Position numbers and translations under genes: made by a program
Assembly: GCA_959347315.1 (NCBI GenBank)
Contig: OY365810.1
Coordinates: 21,667,835-21,731,834 of the forward strand
Direction: 5' to 3'
DNA: 64,000 bases
Source: Bimastos eiseni
Lineage: Eukaryota > Annelida > Clitellata > Crassiclitellata > Lumbricidae
The notes under the pieces: generated by a model
The model's input: the letters and a program-made list of their open reading frames with translations, nothing else
Told to the model about the DNA's origin: nothing
The model's database searches: none
Shown: positions 33,479 through 45,643 of the stretch, piece after piece
Numbering within the stretch: the stretch's first letter is position 1
Layout: each line of letters opens with the position of its first letter

Positions 33479-36074
33479 GGCAACACGCGCTAAACAATTG
33501 ACTTCAAACAACATTTTGCCGACGCCCTTTTATGTAGGCCTATTTGTTGATCTCTCATTGTCTTTCTGAAGAACCGGACGAAGCTTATGGACTCTTATGC
33601 AAATAATGTAGACGGAAGCGGTGAATAACGGCGGTGCATGAAACCAAGATCGTGTCGACATTGCTTATCCACCGCCGTTACGCATGGTTTCTCGCGCCGG
33701 ACAGTCAGTCGGTCACTGAAAGAACTTCAGCAGATGATGCAGGACATTGACGGAGCCACAAGCCACAAGATCAGCGATGACAAGTGTTACAATGTTCAAT
33801 GGTATCGACCTTCAGGGATTTGAGCGTCAATTTGTCAGTCTACTAATTCATGCCTTACATCGAATACCCGTGTCGATGAGTGCATCCTTTGAGTGCACTA
33901 TCGTGCACCATGGAAGTCAACCCCTACACAAACCCACACCTACGTACCCACATAATTTTATAGATGGAAGGACTGTGACGCGGTGGTGTTGCAGATATGT
34001 TAGGTAGATACTTCGGTAGGTAGGCATGAAAATGCAAATCCTACAAGTCGACGCGACACACGATGTGCCAGGTAGCCAATGAAATTTTTCTATATTAGTT
34101 TTATGACACATTCAGACTAAAGTCAATCATTTGGTGACCTATATGATGTACATTTAATGACACATGGAGCAAATTGGCTAATGATGGACCGAGTTATGAT
34201 GGCTTCACCCATTCTAGCATTTATTCGTAAACTTAGCATAACACGATGTTTCAAACACGTGCGTATATTATATGTAGCGAAACCCTGGAGGCCAAAATCA
34301 ATGCCACACGAGCGATGACGAATTGTCTGTTGTTCATATGTGACAACTTGTTAGTTACACAGTGCGCAGCTTTGATCCTGATTCCGAAGCGCGTCAGGCT
34401 AAAAAAGACTGATAAATTTGTCAGAGTCTTATTGCTACCCATTTGGTCTGCTTGCAGCTACTGTTAGTGCATTGAAGCTATGGGTTGGTATATTTGTCAA
34501 GAGTGTAGGCCTAAGCTATTTCGCTCTTTGAAGTTAACACGCTCGCCGAAAAAGAAACTTGAACGAGTTTAAATCAAATGGCCGTTGTTGTACTTAACTA
34601 AATTCAAGGCTACCGGTCAGATGTGAAAGAAAGTCATACATTATGTCGATTTTTTTGCGACACCGTTCCATATCGACGATGATTTGCTGTCGCCCTCCTT
34701 CTTTCTCCAGGCTTGGGACTGGCACTGTCAAAGTCCAAACAGTGGCAGGGTTACATCATGCATTAGAGCATAATAGAGGAGCGGACAAAGTCACTGCGAC
34801 GACTTCCGGCGAACTTGAAAATCAATAGGGCCTCGAACCTGATTTATTTATATAGCATTAACTCAAGAAGTATCGAGGTCTTTGGTTTCTTAATAATTCT
34901 ATGATCATAAAATACCACGAATAGTTTAATAACAAAACAGCTGTGTCAGTTGAAAAATGCGAAATAGGCCTTAAATGAATTAATCAACGACAGCGTTCGT
35001 GCCCCAATCCATATTCCGAGTTACACAAAAGAGATCTGCTAAAAGCTTTAATTAGCCTTTTCCTGATATGTAGGCCCATACGGTTCCCGCTAAATTCAAA
35101 ACTTACAACCAAACGGTAGGCATGCTTTTAAATGCTCACGAACGTTAACCAATTACAAACAAAATCAAAACCTGACAACTGCAAATCCGTGTTCATGATG
35201 TTATTGACTGGCTAAAAATGCGCTACATAAAAATCCAGATATACAAATCTGATTTCTATGCATAATACATAGGCCTGTATACATAGATAGGCCTACAACT
35301 CAGCAAGGTAACATCGTAGAAATATTACGTAAACGTGGGTCAGAACCCTCAGGTCAATCGCAGCATGACCTCAGGAATATTTTGTGTTTTGCCACAATAT
35401 AAATCCATGTCGACAGAGAAAGAAGAATTCTTTTATTAATTAAATCTTAAATGTCTGGATGGATACAGTTTTTGGATAGATGGACAGTTGAATGGATGCA
35501 TTGATTTATCGGTCGTGGTCGATGGATAGGCAAATCGATGGATGGACAGTTGGAAAACATGCAGACAGACAAGCAAACGGATAAAACAATAGATGTTCAT
35601 GTCCATTGTTGAAGAATCCTTACATTTTTTTATTTTCTAACTGACTAGGTAGAGCACCCAATGCAGAATGCTCCTTTTTCGAGATTTGGGTTTGGCACCA
35701 CCGTGAAGGGAGACAGCGGTGTTAAGATAATAACCATATCCATGACCAATCACTTTTATTAAATCAAATTAATAGACAAACGATTACAGTTAAGTTTCAT
35801 GGAATGTTTTCTGATAACAACAGTGATGAAATTAAAACAGTAAGATTGCTAATTGGAGTCTTCTAGCACGATAAGAAAATATTATATTTGTGTATGGTTT
35901 CCTAAAATTAAACCTCTTTGACAGGCATTGACTCTTGTTCTATGTTAGCCGGTATACGGTTTGTCAGCCTTCCCATTTTACGAAGAAATATATATGATCG
36001 TTGTTTTGTTAACACATAATTGTTTCATATAATTATTATACTATTGCCACATAGGAGAAATGTTAAGAGTTAAA

Positions 36075-38389
36075 GAAATTTTAAGGCATTATTAATCATT
36101 TCAGTATGCTGTTAATACTGATCATGATCATAATAATAGAAATATTTAGAATGACAACAATAAAATTAGGATTATCACTGTTAATGACAAGAATGGAAAA
36201 ATACATTAAATACAGCAATCTATATTGAAATAATAACTACTGGAAGTCGTATTAATTTACAACCTATGTGTACTGCTATCCATATTATTATTATTATTAT
36301 TTGTATGGGGCGTATCATTATAATTATTGTAACATTACAAATCCTATAAAAATTGCATAATAGGACTACATACTTCCTCGATGATCAATTACATAGACTA
36401 TAACCTTGCTATTGTTAATTATTAATTATTGCCTATCAACAGCATAGTAACGTAAGTTCCCTTTTTTTTGCAGTTGCCTTTTGGATATGCATTTTAATCG
36501 TAATATAATTTACCTAGATGAAGTGACAACACGATTTGTAATAAATTTTTATTTTCCAATCTTATGGGAACAACATATAATTAACATAATCGTTACATTA
36601 TAACGCGTTGTTTTCAATTGTGTTCAGAACAGCAACATTACAGTTAATGTTATTACTGTGTTTGAAGCCGATGGAAAAATATAAGTGAAAGGAAAAAATG
36701 TCATTAAGAAACGAATCAACACTTTAGCACTTGCAAAAACCGTTACGAAGACTAACATTTCACAAAAAGTTATGTATTGTACACTTATCAAAAATACGCG
36801 CTGAGTTGCATGCACAAAATAATAACCAGATTCTTAAAGAAATTTTAAGGCATTATGAATCATTTCAATATGCTGTTAATACTAATCATGATCATAATAA
36901 TAGAAATATTTAGAATGACAACAATAAAATTAGGATTATCACTGTTAATGACAAGAATGGAAAAATACATTAAATACAGCAATCTATATTGAAATAATAA
37001 CTACTGGAAGTCGTATTAATTTACAACCTATGTGTACTGAATCGCTTGCTATCCATATTATTATTATTATTATTATTTGTAGGGGGCGTATCATTATAAT
37101 TATTGTAACATTACAAATCCTATAAAAATTGCATAATAGGACTACATACTACCTCGATGATCAATTACATAGACTATAACCTTGCTATTGTTAATTATTA
37201 ATTATTGCCTATCAACAGCATAGTAACGTAAGTTCCCTATTGTTGCAGTTGCCTTTTGGATATGCATTTTAATCGTAATATAATTTACCTAGATGAAGTG
37301 ACAACACGATTTGTAATAAATTTTTATTTTCCAATCTTATGGGAACAACATATAATTAACATAATCGTTACATTATAACGCGTTGTTTTCAATTGTGTTC
37401 AGAACAGCAACATTACAGTTAATGTTATTACTGTGTTTGAAGCCGATGGAAAAATATAAGTGAAAGGAAAAAATGTCATTAAGAAACGCATCAACACTTT
37501 AGCACTTGCAAAAACCGTTACGAAGACTAACATTTCACAAAAAGTTATGTATTGTACACTTATCAAAAATACGCGCTGAGTTGCATGCACAAAATAATAA
37601 CCAGATTCTTAAAGAAATTTTAAGGCATTATGAATCATTTCAATATGCTGTTAATACTAATCATGATCATAATAATAGAAATATTTAGAATGACAACAAT
37701 AAAATTAGGATTATCACTGTTAATGACAAGAATGGAAAAATACATTAAATACAGCAATCTATATTGAAATAATAACTACTAGAAGTCGTATTAATTTACA
37801 ACCTATGTGTACTGAATCGCTTGCTATCCATATTATTATTATTATTATTATTTGTAGGGGGCGTATCATTATAATTATTGTAACATTACAAATCCTATAA
37901 AAATTGCATAATAGGACTACATACTACCTCGATGATCAATTACATAGACTATAACCTTGCTATTGTTAATTATTAATTATTGCCTATCAACAGCATAGTA
38001 ACGTAAGTTCCCTATTGTTGCAGTTGCCTTTTGGATATGCATTTTAATCGTAATATAATTTACCTAGATGAAGCGACAACACGATTTGTAATAAATTTTT
38101 ATTTTCTAATCTTATGGGAACAACATATAATTAACATAATCGTTACATTTATAACGCGTTGTTTTCGATTGTGTTCAGAACAGCAACATTACAGTTAATG
38201 TTATTACTGTGTTTGAAGCCGATGGAAAAATATAAGTGAAAGGAAAAAATGTCATTAAGAAACGCATCAACACTTTAGCACTTGCAAAAACCGTTACGAA
38301 GACTAACATTTCACAAAAAGTTATGTATTGTACACTTATCAAAAATACGCGCTGAGTTGCATGCACAAAATTATAACCAGATTCTTAAA
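36075..38389. repeat. Three tandem copies of a ~0.775-kb segment (unit 7)
   Basis: Copies are 36075-36838 (764 bp), 36839-37613 (775) and 37614-38389 (776). The join is CTTAAA|GAAATTTTAAGG, where both parent sites contain TTAAA, so 5 nt of microhomology mark the original duplication. Copies 2 and 3 share GCATTATGAATC, ACTAATCATG and the GAATCGCTT insertion, absent from copy 1. The segment nests inside the ~1.38-kb segment. Confidence 0.95.
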
Positions 38390-38582
38390 TTTACTTTTAT
38401 ATATAGGACAATGATTTCAATAAATTGCAGATTATCCGTTCAAAGCACCAACAGTTGCGCAATACTTTGAGTAATATATTTCGCCATACAAATGTGAAAA
38501 TTTAAGCAGGCTTTAAAAATTAAATAAGATATCACAGAGCCGATTCAATCGATCTCATCACAAATTCGAAATGCTTAGAAAG

Positions 38583-39383
38583 CTAAGAACGCAATAACTT
38601 CCTCTCCTTCCGCCGCCTGTCCACGAACCATTTCCAAACTTGTTTCGATGTAAGACCCAATTCTTGAGCTAAATGGTCACAGCAGATGCGATCTGGGAAC
38701 GTATTGCCGTGAGAGAAAGCTCCTTCCAATACTTCAATTGCCTTCTTCGTCTTGCGTGGTCGTCTGTTCGTCTGAATGGGTTGGGAATCTTCTAACTTTG
38801 GGTTCGTTGTTGCTAATGGTACATCGGAGGCTTGCTTAGAGTGAGCTCCGTTGAACTCAGAAGACAGCGAATCCGGTACATAAAGCACACGAGCACAATC
38901 AGGTAAAATCGATCCATGACAATCAGCATACACAGAATTGCTGTCATAAGAAGTGTTTGAAGTGTAGTTTAGGTAGTTGGTAGGATAGTGAAGTTGAGTA
39001 TTGTTGGAAATGTCAGCTTTGTAAGACAAGTAACTAGGATGGTCAGAAGGTTTATATAGAATGTGAGAAGAGTAGAGCTCAGAAGATCTAGATATATTAC
39101 TCACATTACCAAGATATTGATGTTCGTAGCTACATGAAGGAAGATGTGTAAGGTTATGCGAACCGTGTAAAGGCAGACCATATGAGTTTGAGATTTCAGA
39201 AGACCCAGATTCACGAGTGAAGCAACAAGATGAAAGGTTAGCCGATCTGTAGTCCGTCTTGTAATCAGAAGAAGAGAGTAGGTTTGAGTTAGAAGTCAGA
39301 GTATAGGCGTTTAGTCTGTGCAGTTGAGATTCACCCAAAGAGGCAGAAAGTGACAAGTTAGAGCTACACTGAAGGTGAAACAT
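38583..39383 (-). CDS. Divergent homeodomain protein, copy 7 (V44D, K96N, T191A)
   Basis: Intact 266-residue copy and the first of the right-hand lineage. Val44 to Asp, Lys96 to Asn and Thr191 to Ala all lie in the low-complexity N-terminal region; the homeodomain is unchanged. The leader intron (39393-39442) has a C-to-T change turning the branch-point-like CTGAT into TTGAT. The TATA element is at 39635-39642. Its 3' flank carries three copies of the ~0.775-kb segment. Confidence 0.86.
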   Translation of the reverse strand: MFHLQCSSNLSLSASLGESQLHRLNAYTLTSNSNLLSSSDYKTDYRSANLSSCCFTRESGSSEISNSYGLPLHGSHNLTHLPSCSYEHQYLGNVSNISRSSELYSSHILYKPSDHPSYLSYKADISNNTQLHYPTNYLNYTSNTSYDSNSVYADCHGSILPDCARVLYVPDSLSSEFNGAHSKQASDVPLATTNPKLEDSQPIQTNRRPRKTKKAIEVLEGAFSHGNTFPDRICCDHLAQELGLTSKQVWKWFVDRRRKERKLLRS

Positions 39384-39610
39384 TGTGTAATTCTAAAAGA
39401 AGACAAAAATTATTTATCGAATCAAACAAAACCAATTCTTACCGTGAGATTGCGCGATCGTAGATTGAGTTTACTGCAATGTTAGACGCTCTTGGTGAGT
39501 GACGGCTGACAGATGACGCTATTAGTTCTTATCTGAACTTGCAATAATCACCGGCTGCCTAGAAACAACGATAAATCTAACTTGTCTGTTCTAACGAAAA
39601 TGGTATAATG

Positions 39611-39940
39611 TAAGCGTTCATTCCCCGTTGTATCTTTATATAAGGACGCACGGAGTCATTCAGACGTTTGGAGTCACTCAGCGATCAGAGAGATGAAAGA
39701 AAGGTAATCACTTTGATTGAATTTTCTTAAGCCGCGATCAATTAAACGAACTTTGATTTATAAGCGGGACTTTGTTAATCTCTTTCTGGCTGCCGCTTTC
39801 GCGTGGATATGTTTGCTCAGGAACAATCATCGAAGAAATGTTGCGTTACACTAAAGGCTGTCGGTGTAGTATCTTATCTTCAAAGAACTTCGCATCTTTT
39901 GTTTTGAGGTTCCAGTAGGTGAGCATCTTCGTTCTTTGAA
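39611..39940 (-). promoter_or_regulatory. Homeobox gene promoter, unit 7
   Basis: The TATA element is at 39635-39642 and the four TCF/LEF-type words are retained. GATCGAGTAAAC upstream reads GATCAATTAAAC, creating an AATTAA homeodomain-type core shared with units 8 and 9. Confidence 0.58.
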
Positions 39941-42553
39941 GGCAACACGCGCTAAACAATTGACTTCAAACAACATTTTGCCGACGCCCTTTTATGTAGG
40001 CCTATTTGCTGATCTCTCATTGTCTTTCTGAAGAACCGGACGAAGCTTATGGACTCTTATGCAAATAATGTAGACGGAAGCGGTGAATAACGGCGGTGCA
40101 TGAAACCAAGATCGTGTCGACATTGCTTATCCACCGCCGTTACGCATGGTTTCTCGCGCCGGACAGTCAGTCGGTCACTGAAAGAACTTCAGCAGATGAT
40201 GCAGGACATTGACGGAGCCACAAGCCACAAGCCACAAGATCAGCGATGACAAGTGTTACACGTTCAATGGTATCGACCTTCAGGGATTTGAGCGTCAATT
40301 TGTCAGTCTACTAATTCATGCCTTACATCGAATACCCGTGTCGATGAGTGCATCCTTTGAGTGCACTATCGTGCACCATGGAAGTCAACCCCTACACAAA
40401 CCCACACCTACGTACCCACATAATTTTATAGATGGAAGGACTGTGACGCGGTGGTGTTGCAGATATGTTAGGTAGATACTTCGGTAGGTAGGCATGAAAA
40501 TGCAAATCCTACAAGTCGACGCGACACACGATGTGCCAGGTAGCCAATGAAATTTTTCTATATTAGTTTTATGACACATTCAGACTAAAGTCAATCATTT
40601 GGTGACCTATATGATGTACATTTAATGACACATGGAGCAAATTGGCTAATGATGGACCGAGTTATGATGGCTTCACCCATTCTAGCATTTATTCGTAAAC
40701 TTAGCATAACACGATGTTTCAAACACGTGCGTATATTATATGTAGCGAAACCCTGGAGGCCAAAATCAATGCCACACGAGCGATGACGAATTGTCTGTTG
40801 TTCATATGTGACAACTTGTTAGTTACACAGTGCGCAGCTTTGATCCTGATTCCGAAGCGCGTCAGGCTAAAAAAGACTGATAAATTTGTCAGAGTCTTAT
40901 TGCTACCCATTTGGTCTGCTTGCAGCTACTGTTAGTGCATTGAAGCTATGGGTTGGTATATTTGTCAAGAGTGTAGGCCTAAGCTATTTCGCTCTTTGAA
41001 GTTAACACGCTCGCCGAAAAAGAAACTTGAACGAGTTTAAATCAAATGGCCGTTGTTGTACTTAACTAAATTCAAGGCTACCGGTCAGATGTGAAAGAAA
41101 GTCATACATTATGTCGATTTTTTTGCGACACCGTTCCATATCGACGATGATTTGCTGTCGCCCTCCTTCTTTCTCCAGGCTTGGGACTGGCACTGTCAAA
41201 GTCCAAACAGTGGCAGGGTTACATCATGCATTAGAGCATAATAGAGGAGCGGACAAAGTCACTGCGACGACTTCCGGCGAACTTGAAAATCAATAGGGCC
41301 TCGAACCATTGAATCACCTGATTTATTTATATAGCATTAACTCAAGAAGTAGCGAGGTCTTTGGTTTCTTAATAATTCTATGATCATAAAATACCACGAA
41401 TAGTTTAATAACAAAACAGCTGTGTCAGTTGAAAAATGCGAAATAGGCCTTAAATGAATTAATCAACGACAGCGTTCGTGCCCCAATCCATATTCCGAGT
41501 TACACAAAAGAGATCTGCTAAAAGCTTTAATTAGCCTTTTCCTGATATGTAGGCCCATACGGTTCCCGCTAAATTCAAAACTTACAACCAAACGGTAGGC
41601 ATGCTTTTAAATGCTCACGAACGTTAACCAATTACAAACAAAATCAAAACCTGACAACTGCAAATCCGTGTTCATGATGTTATTGACTGGCTAAAAATGC
41701 GCTACATAAAAATCCAGATATACAAATCTGATTTCTATGCATAATACATAGGCCTGTATACATAGATAGGCCTACAACTCAGCAAGGTAACATCGTAGAA
41801 ATATTACGTAAACGTGGGTCAGAACCCTCAGGTCAATCGCAGCATGACCTCAGGAATATTTTGTGTTTTGCCACAATATAAATCCATGTCGACAGAGAAA
41901 GAAGAATTCTTTTATTAATTAAATCTTAAATGTCTGGATGGATACAGTTTTTGGATAGATGGACAGTTGAATGGATGCATTGATTTATCGGTCGTGGTCG
42001 ATGGATAGGCAAATCGATGGATGGACAGTTGGAAAACATGCAGACAGACAAGCAAACGGATAAAACAATAGATGTTCATGTCCATTGTTGAAGAATCCTT
42101 ACATTTTTTTATTTTCTAACTGACTAGGTAGAGCACCCAATGCAGAATGCTCCTTTTTCGAGATTTGGGTTTGGCACCACCGTGAAGGGAGACAGCGGTG
42201 TTAAGATAATAACCATATCCATGACCAATCACTTTTATTAAATCAAATTAATAGACAAACGATTACAGTTAAGTTTCATGGAATGTTTTCTGATAACAAC
42301 AGTGATGAAATTAAAACAGTAAGATTGCTAATTGGAGTCTTCTAGCACGATAAGAAAATATTATATTTGTGTATGGTTTCCTAAAATTAAACCTCTTTGA
42401 CAGGCATTGACTCTTGTTCTATGTTAGCCGGTATACGGTTTGTCAGCCTTCCCATTTTACGAAGAAATATATATGATCGTTGTTTTGTTAACACATAATT
42501 GTTTCATATAATTATTATACTATTGCCACATAGGAGAAATGTTAAGAGTTAAA

Positions 42554-44092
42554 GAAATTTTAAGGCATTATTAATCATTTCAGTATGCTGTTAATACTGA
42601 TCATGATCATAATAATAGAAATATTTAGAATGACAACAATAAAATTAGGATTATCACTGTTAATGACAAGAATGGAAAAATACATTAAATACAGCAATCT
42701 ATATTGAAATAATAACTACTGGAAGTCGTATTAATTTACAACCTATGTGTACTGCTATCCATATTATTATTATTATTATTTGTATGGGGCGTATCATTAT
42801 AATTATTGTAACATTACAAATCCTATAAAAATTGCATAATAGGACTACATACTTCCTCGATGATCAATTACATAGACTATAACCTTGCTATTGTTAATTA
42901 TTAATTATTGCCTATCAACAGCATAGTAACGTAAGTTCCCTATTGTTGCAGTTGCCTTTTGGATATGCATTTTAATCGTAATATAATTTACCTAGATGAA
43001 GTGACAACACGATTTGTAATAAATTTTTATTTTCCAATCTTATGGGAACAACATATAATTAACATAATCGTTACATTATAACGCGTTGTTTTCAATTGTG
43101 TTCAGAACAGCAACATTACAGTTAATGTTATTACTGTGTTTGAAGCCGATGGAAAAATATAAGTGAAAGGAAAAAATGTCATTAAGAAACGCATCAACAC
43201 TTTAGCACTTGCAAAAACCGTTACGAAGACTAACATTTCACAAAAAGTTATGTATTGTACACTTATCAAAAATACGCGCTGAGTTGCATGCACAAAATAA
43301 TAACCAGATTCTTAAAGAAATTTTAAGGCATTATGAATCATTTCAATATGCTGTTAATACTAATCATGATCATAATAATAGAAATATTTAGAATGACAAC
43401 AATAAAATTAGGATTATCACTGTTAATGACAAGAATGGAAAAATACATTAAATACAGCAATCTATATTGAAATAATAACTACTAGAAGTCGTATTAATTT
43501 ACAACCTATGTGTACTGAATCGCTTGCTATCCATATTATTATTATTATTATTATTTGTAGGGGGCGTATCATTATAATTATTGTAACATTACAAATCCTA
43601 TAAAAATTGCATAATAGGACTACATACTACCTCGATGATCAATTACATAGACTATAACCTTGCTATTGTTAATTATTAATTATTGCCTATCAACAGCATA
43701 GTAACGTAAGTTCCCTATTGTTGCAGTTGCCTTTTGGATATGCATTTTAATCGTAATATAATTTACCTAGATGAAGCGACAACACGATTTGTAATAAATT
43801 TTTATTTTCTAATCTTATGGGAACAACATATAATTAACATAATCGTTACATTTATAACGCGTTGTTTTCGATTGTGTTCAGAACAGCAACATTACAGTTA
43901 ATGTTATTACTGTGTTTGAAGCCGATGGAAAAATATAAGTGAAAGGAAAAAATGTCATTAAGAAACGCATCAACACTTTAGCACTTGCAAAAACCGTTAC
44001 GAAGACTAACATTTCACAAAAAGTTATGTATTGTACACTTATCAAAAATACGCGCTGAGTTGCATGCACAAAATTATAACCAGATTCTTAAA
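42554..44092. repeat. Two tandem copies of the ~0.775-kb segment (unit 8)
   Basis: Copies are 42554-43316 (763 bp) and 43317-44092 (776), with the same TTAAA junction and copy-2 markers as unit 7. The second copy matches the last copy of unit 7 (AAATTATAACC, TTTCTAATC), so it is the gene-proximal copy of that lineage. Confidence 0.95.
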
Positions 44093-44285
44093 TTTACTTT
44101 TATATATAGGACAATGATTTCAATAAATTGCAGATTATCCGTTCAAAGCACCAACAGTTGCGCAATACTTTGAGTAATATATTTCGCCATACAAATGTGA
44201 AAATTTAAGCAGGCTTTAAAAATTAAATAAGATATCACAGAGCCGATTCAATCGATCTCATCACAAATTCGAAATGCTTAGAAAG

Positions 44286-45086
44286 CTAAGAACGCAATAA
44301 CTTCCTCTCCTTCCGCCGCCTGTCCACGAACCATTTCCAAACTTGTTTCGATGTAAGACCCAATTCTTGAGCTAAATGGTCACAGCAGATGCGATCTGGG
44401 AACGTATTGCCGTGAGAGAAAGCTCCTTCCAATACTTCAATTGCCTTCTTCGTCTTGCGTGGTCGTCTGTTCGTCTGAATGGGTTGGGAATCTTCTAACT
44501 TTGGGTTCGTTGTTGCTAATGGTACATCGGAGGCTTGCTTAGAGTGAGCTCCGTTGAACTCAGAAGACAGCGAATCCGGTACATAAAGCACACGAGCACA
44601 ATCAGGTAAAATCGATCCATGACAATCAGCATACACAGAATTGCTGTCATAAGAAGTGTTTGAAGTGTAGTTTAGGTAGTTGGTAGGATAGTGAAGTTGA
44701 GTATTGTTGGAAATGTCAGCTTTGTAAGACAAGTAACTAGGATGGTCAGAAGGTTTATATAGAATGTGAGAAGAGTAGAGCTCAGAAGATCTAGATATAT
44801 TACTCACATTACCAAGATATTGATGTTCGTAGCTACATGAAGGAAGATGTGTAAGGTTATGCGAACCGTGTAAAGGCAGACCATATGAGTTTGAGATTTC
44901 AGAAGACCCAGATTCACGAGTGAAGCAACAAGATGAAAGGTTAGCCGATCTGTAGTCCGTCTTTTAATCAGAAGAAGAGAGTAGGTTAGAGTTAGAAGTC
45001 AGAGTATAGGCGTTTAGTCTGTGCAGTTGAGATTCACCCAAAGAGGCAGAAAGTGACAAGTTAGAGCTACACTGAAGGTGAAACAT
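44286..45086 (-). pseudogene. Homeodomain gene copy 8, broken by nonsense codon Y41*
   Basis: The frame matches copy 7 (V44D, K96N, T191A), but codon 41 at 44964-44966 reads TAA instead of TAC. The ATG at 45084-45086 therefore gives only 40 residues. The protein has no internal Met, so reinitiation at an in-frame AUG cannot restore the homeodomain; the open frame that follows begins only at non-AUG codons. Promoter and leader look intact (TATA at 45338-45345, intron 45096-45145). It is probably a non-functional array member, unless the base is a sequencing error. Confidence 0.8.
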
Positions 45087-45313
45087 TGTGTAATTCTAAA
45101 AGAAGACAAAAATTATTTATCGAATCAAACAAAACCAATTCTTACCGTGAGATTGCGCGATCGTAGATTGAGTTTACTGCAATGTTAGACGCTCTTGGTG
45201 AGTGACGGCTGACAGATGACGCTATTAGTTCTTATCTGAACTTGCAATAATCACCGGCTGCCTAGAAACAACGATAAATCTAACTTGTCTGTTCTAACGA
45301 AAATGGTATAATG

Positions 45314-45643
45314 TAAGCGTTCATTCCCCGTTGTATCTTTATATAAGGACGCACGGAGTCATTCAGACGTTTGGAGTCACTCAGCGATCAGAGAGATGAA
45401 AGAAAGGTAATCACTTTGATTGAATTTTCTTAAGCCGCGATCAATTAAACGAACTTTGATTTATAAGCGGGACTTTGTTAATCTCTTTCTGGCTGCCGCT
45501 TTCGCGTGGATATGTTTGCTCAGGAACAATCATCGAAGAAATGTTGCGTTACACTAAAGGCTGTCGGTGTAGTATCTTATCTTCAAAGAACTTCGCATCT
45601 TTTGTTTTGAGGTTCCAGTAGGTGAGCATCTTCGTTCTTTGAA
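45314..45643 (-). promoter_or_regulatory. Homeobox gene promoter, unit 8
   Basis: The TATA element is at 45338-45345 and the four TCF/LEF-type words are retained, with the AATTAA variant. The promoter looks intact although the gene it serves has a nonsense codon. Confidence 0.56.

Larger units (their letters stand above)
28751..33661. repeat. Tandem array unit 6 (4,911 bp)
   Basis: Single-copy 3' flank and the 11-bp spacer deletion. It shares with unit 5 an extra T near 31580 and the CTTTCAGTAATA variant near 32004, indicating a recent common origin of these flanks. Confidence 0.97.
33662..40123. repeat. Tandem array unit 7 (6,462 bp, internally expanded, mosaic)
   Basis: The left part resembles units 2 and 6 (11-bp deletion), although AGTATCGAGGTC near 34871 mixes the two spacer types. 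It then carries three copies of the ~0.775-kb segment (36075-38389) and a right-lineage gene and promoter. The unit looks recombinant. Confidence 0.96.

Noticed and set aside
44286..44807. A separate 173-residue protein from the 3' part of copies 8 and 11
   Set aside because: The frame opens at a GTG codon, not an ATG. It is the tail of the homeobox gene: truncated by a nonsense codon in copy 8 and by the window end in copy 11.
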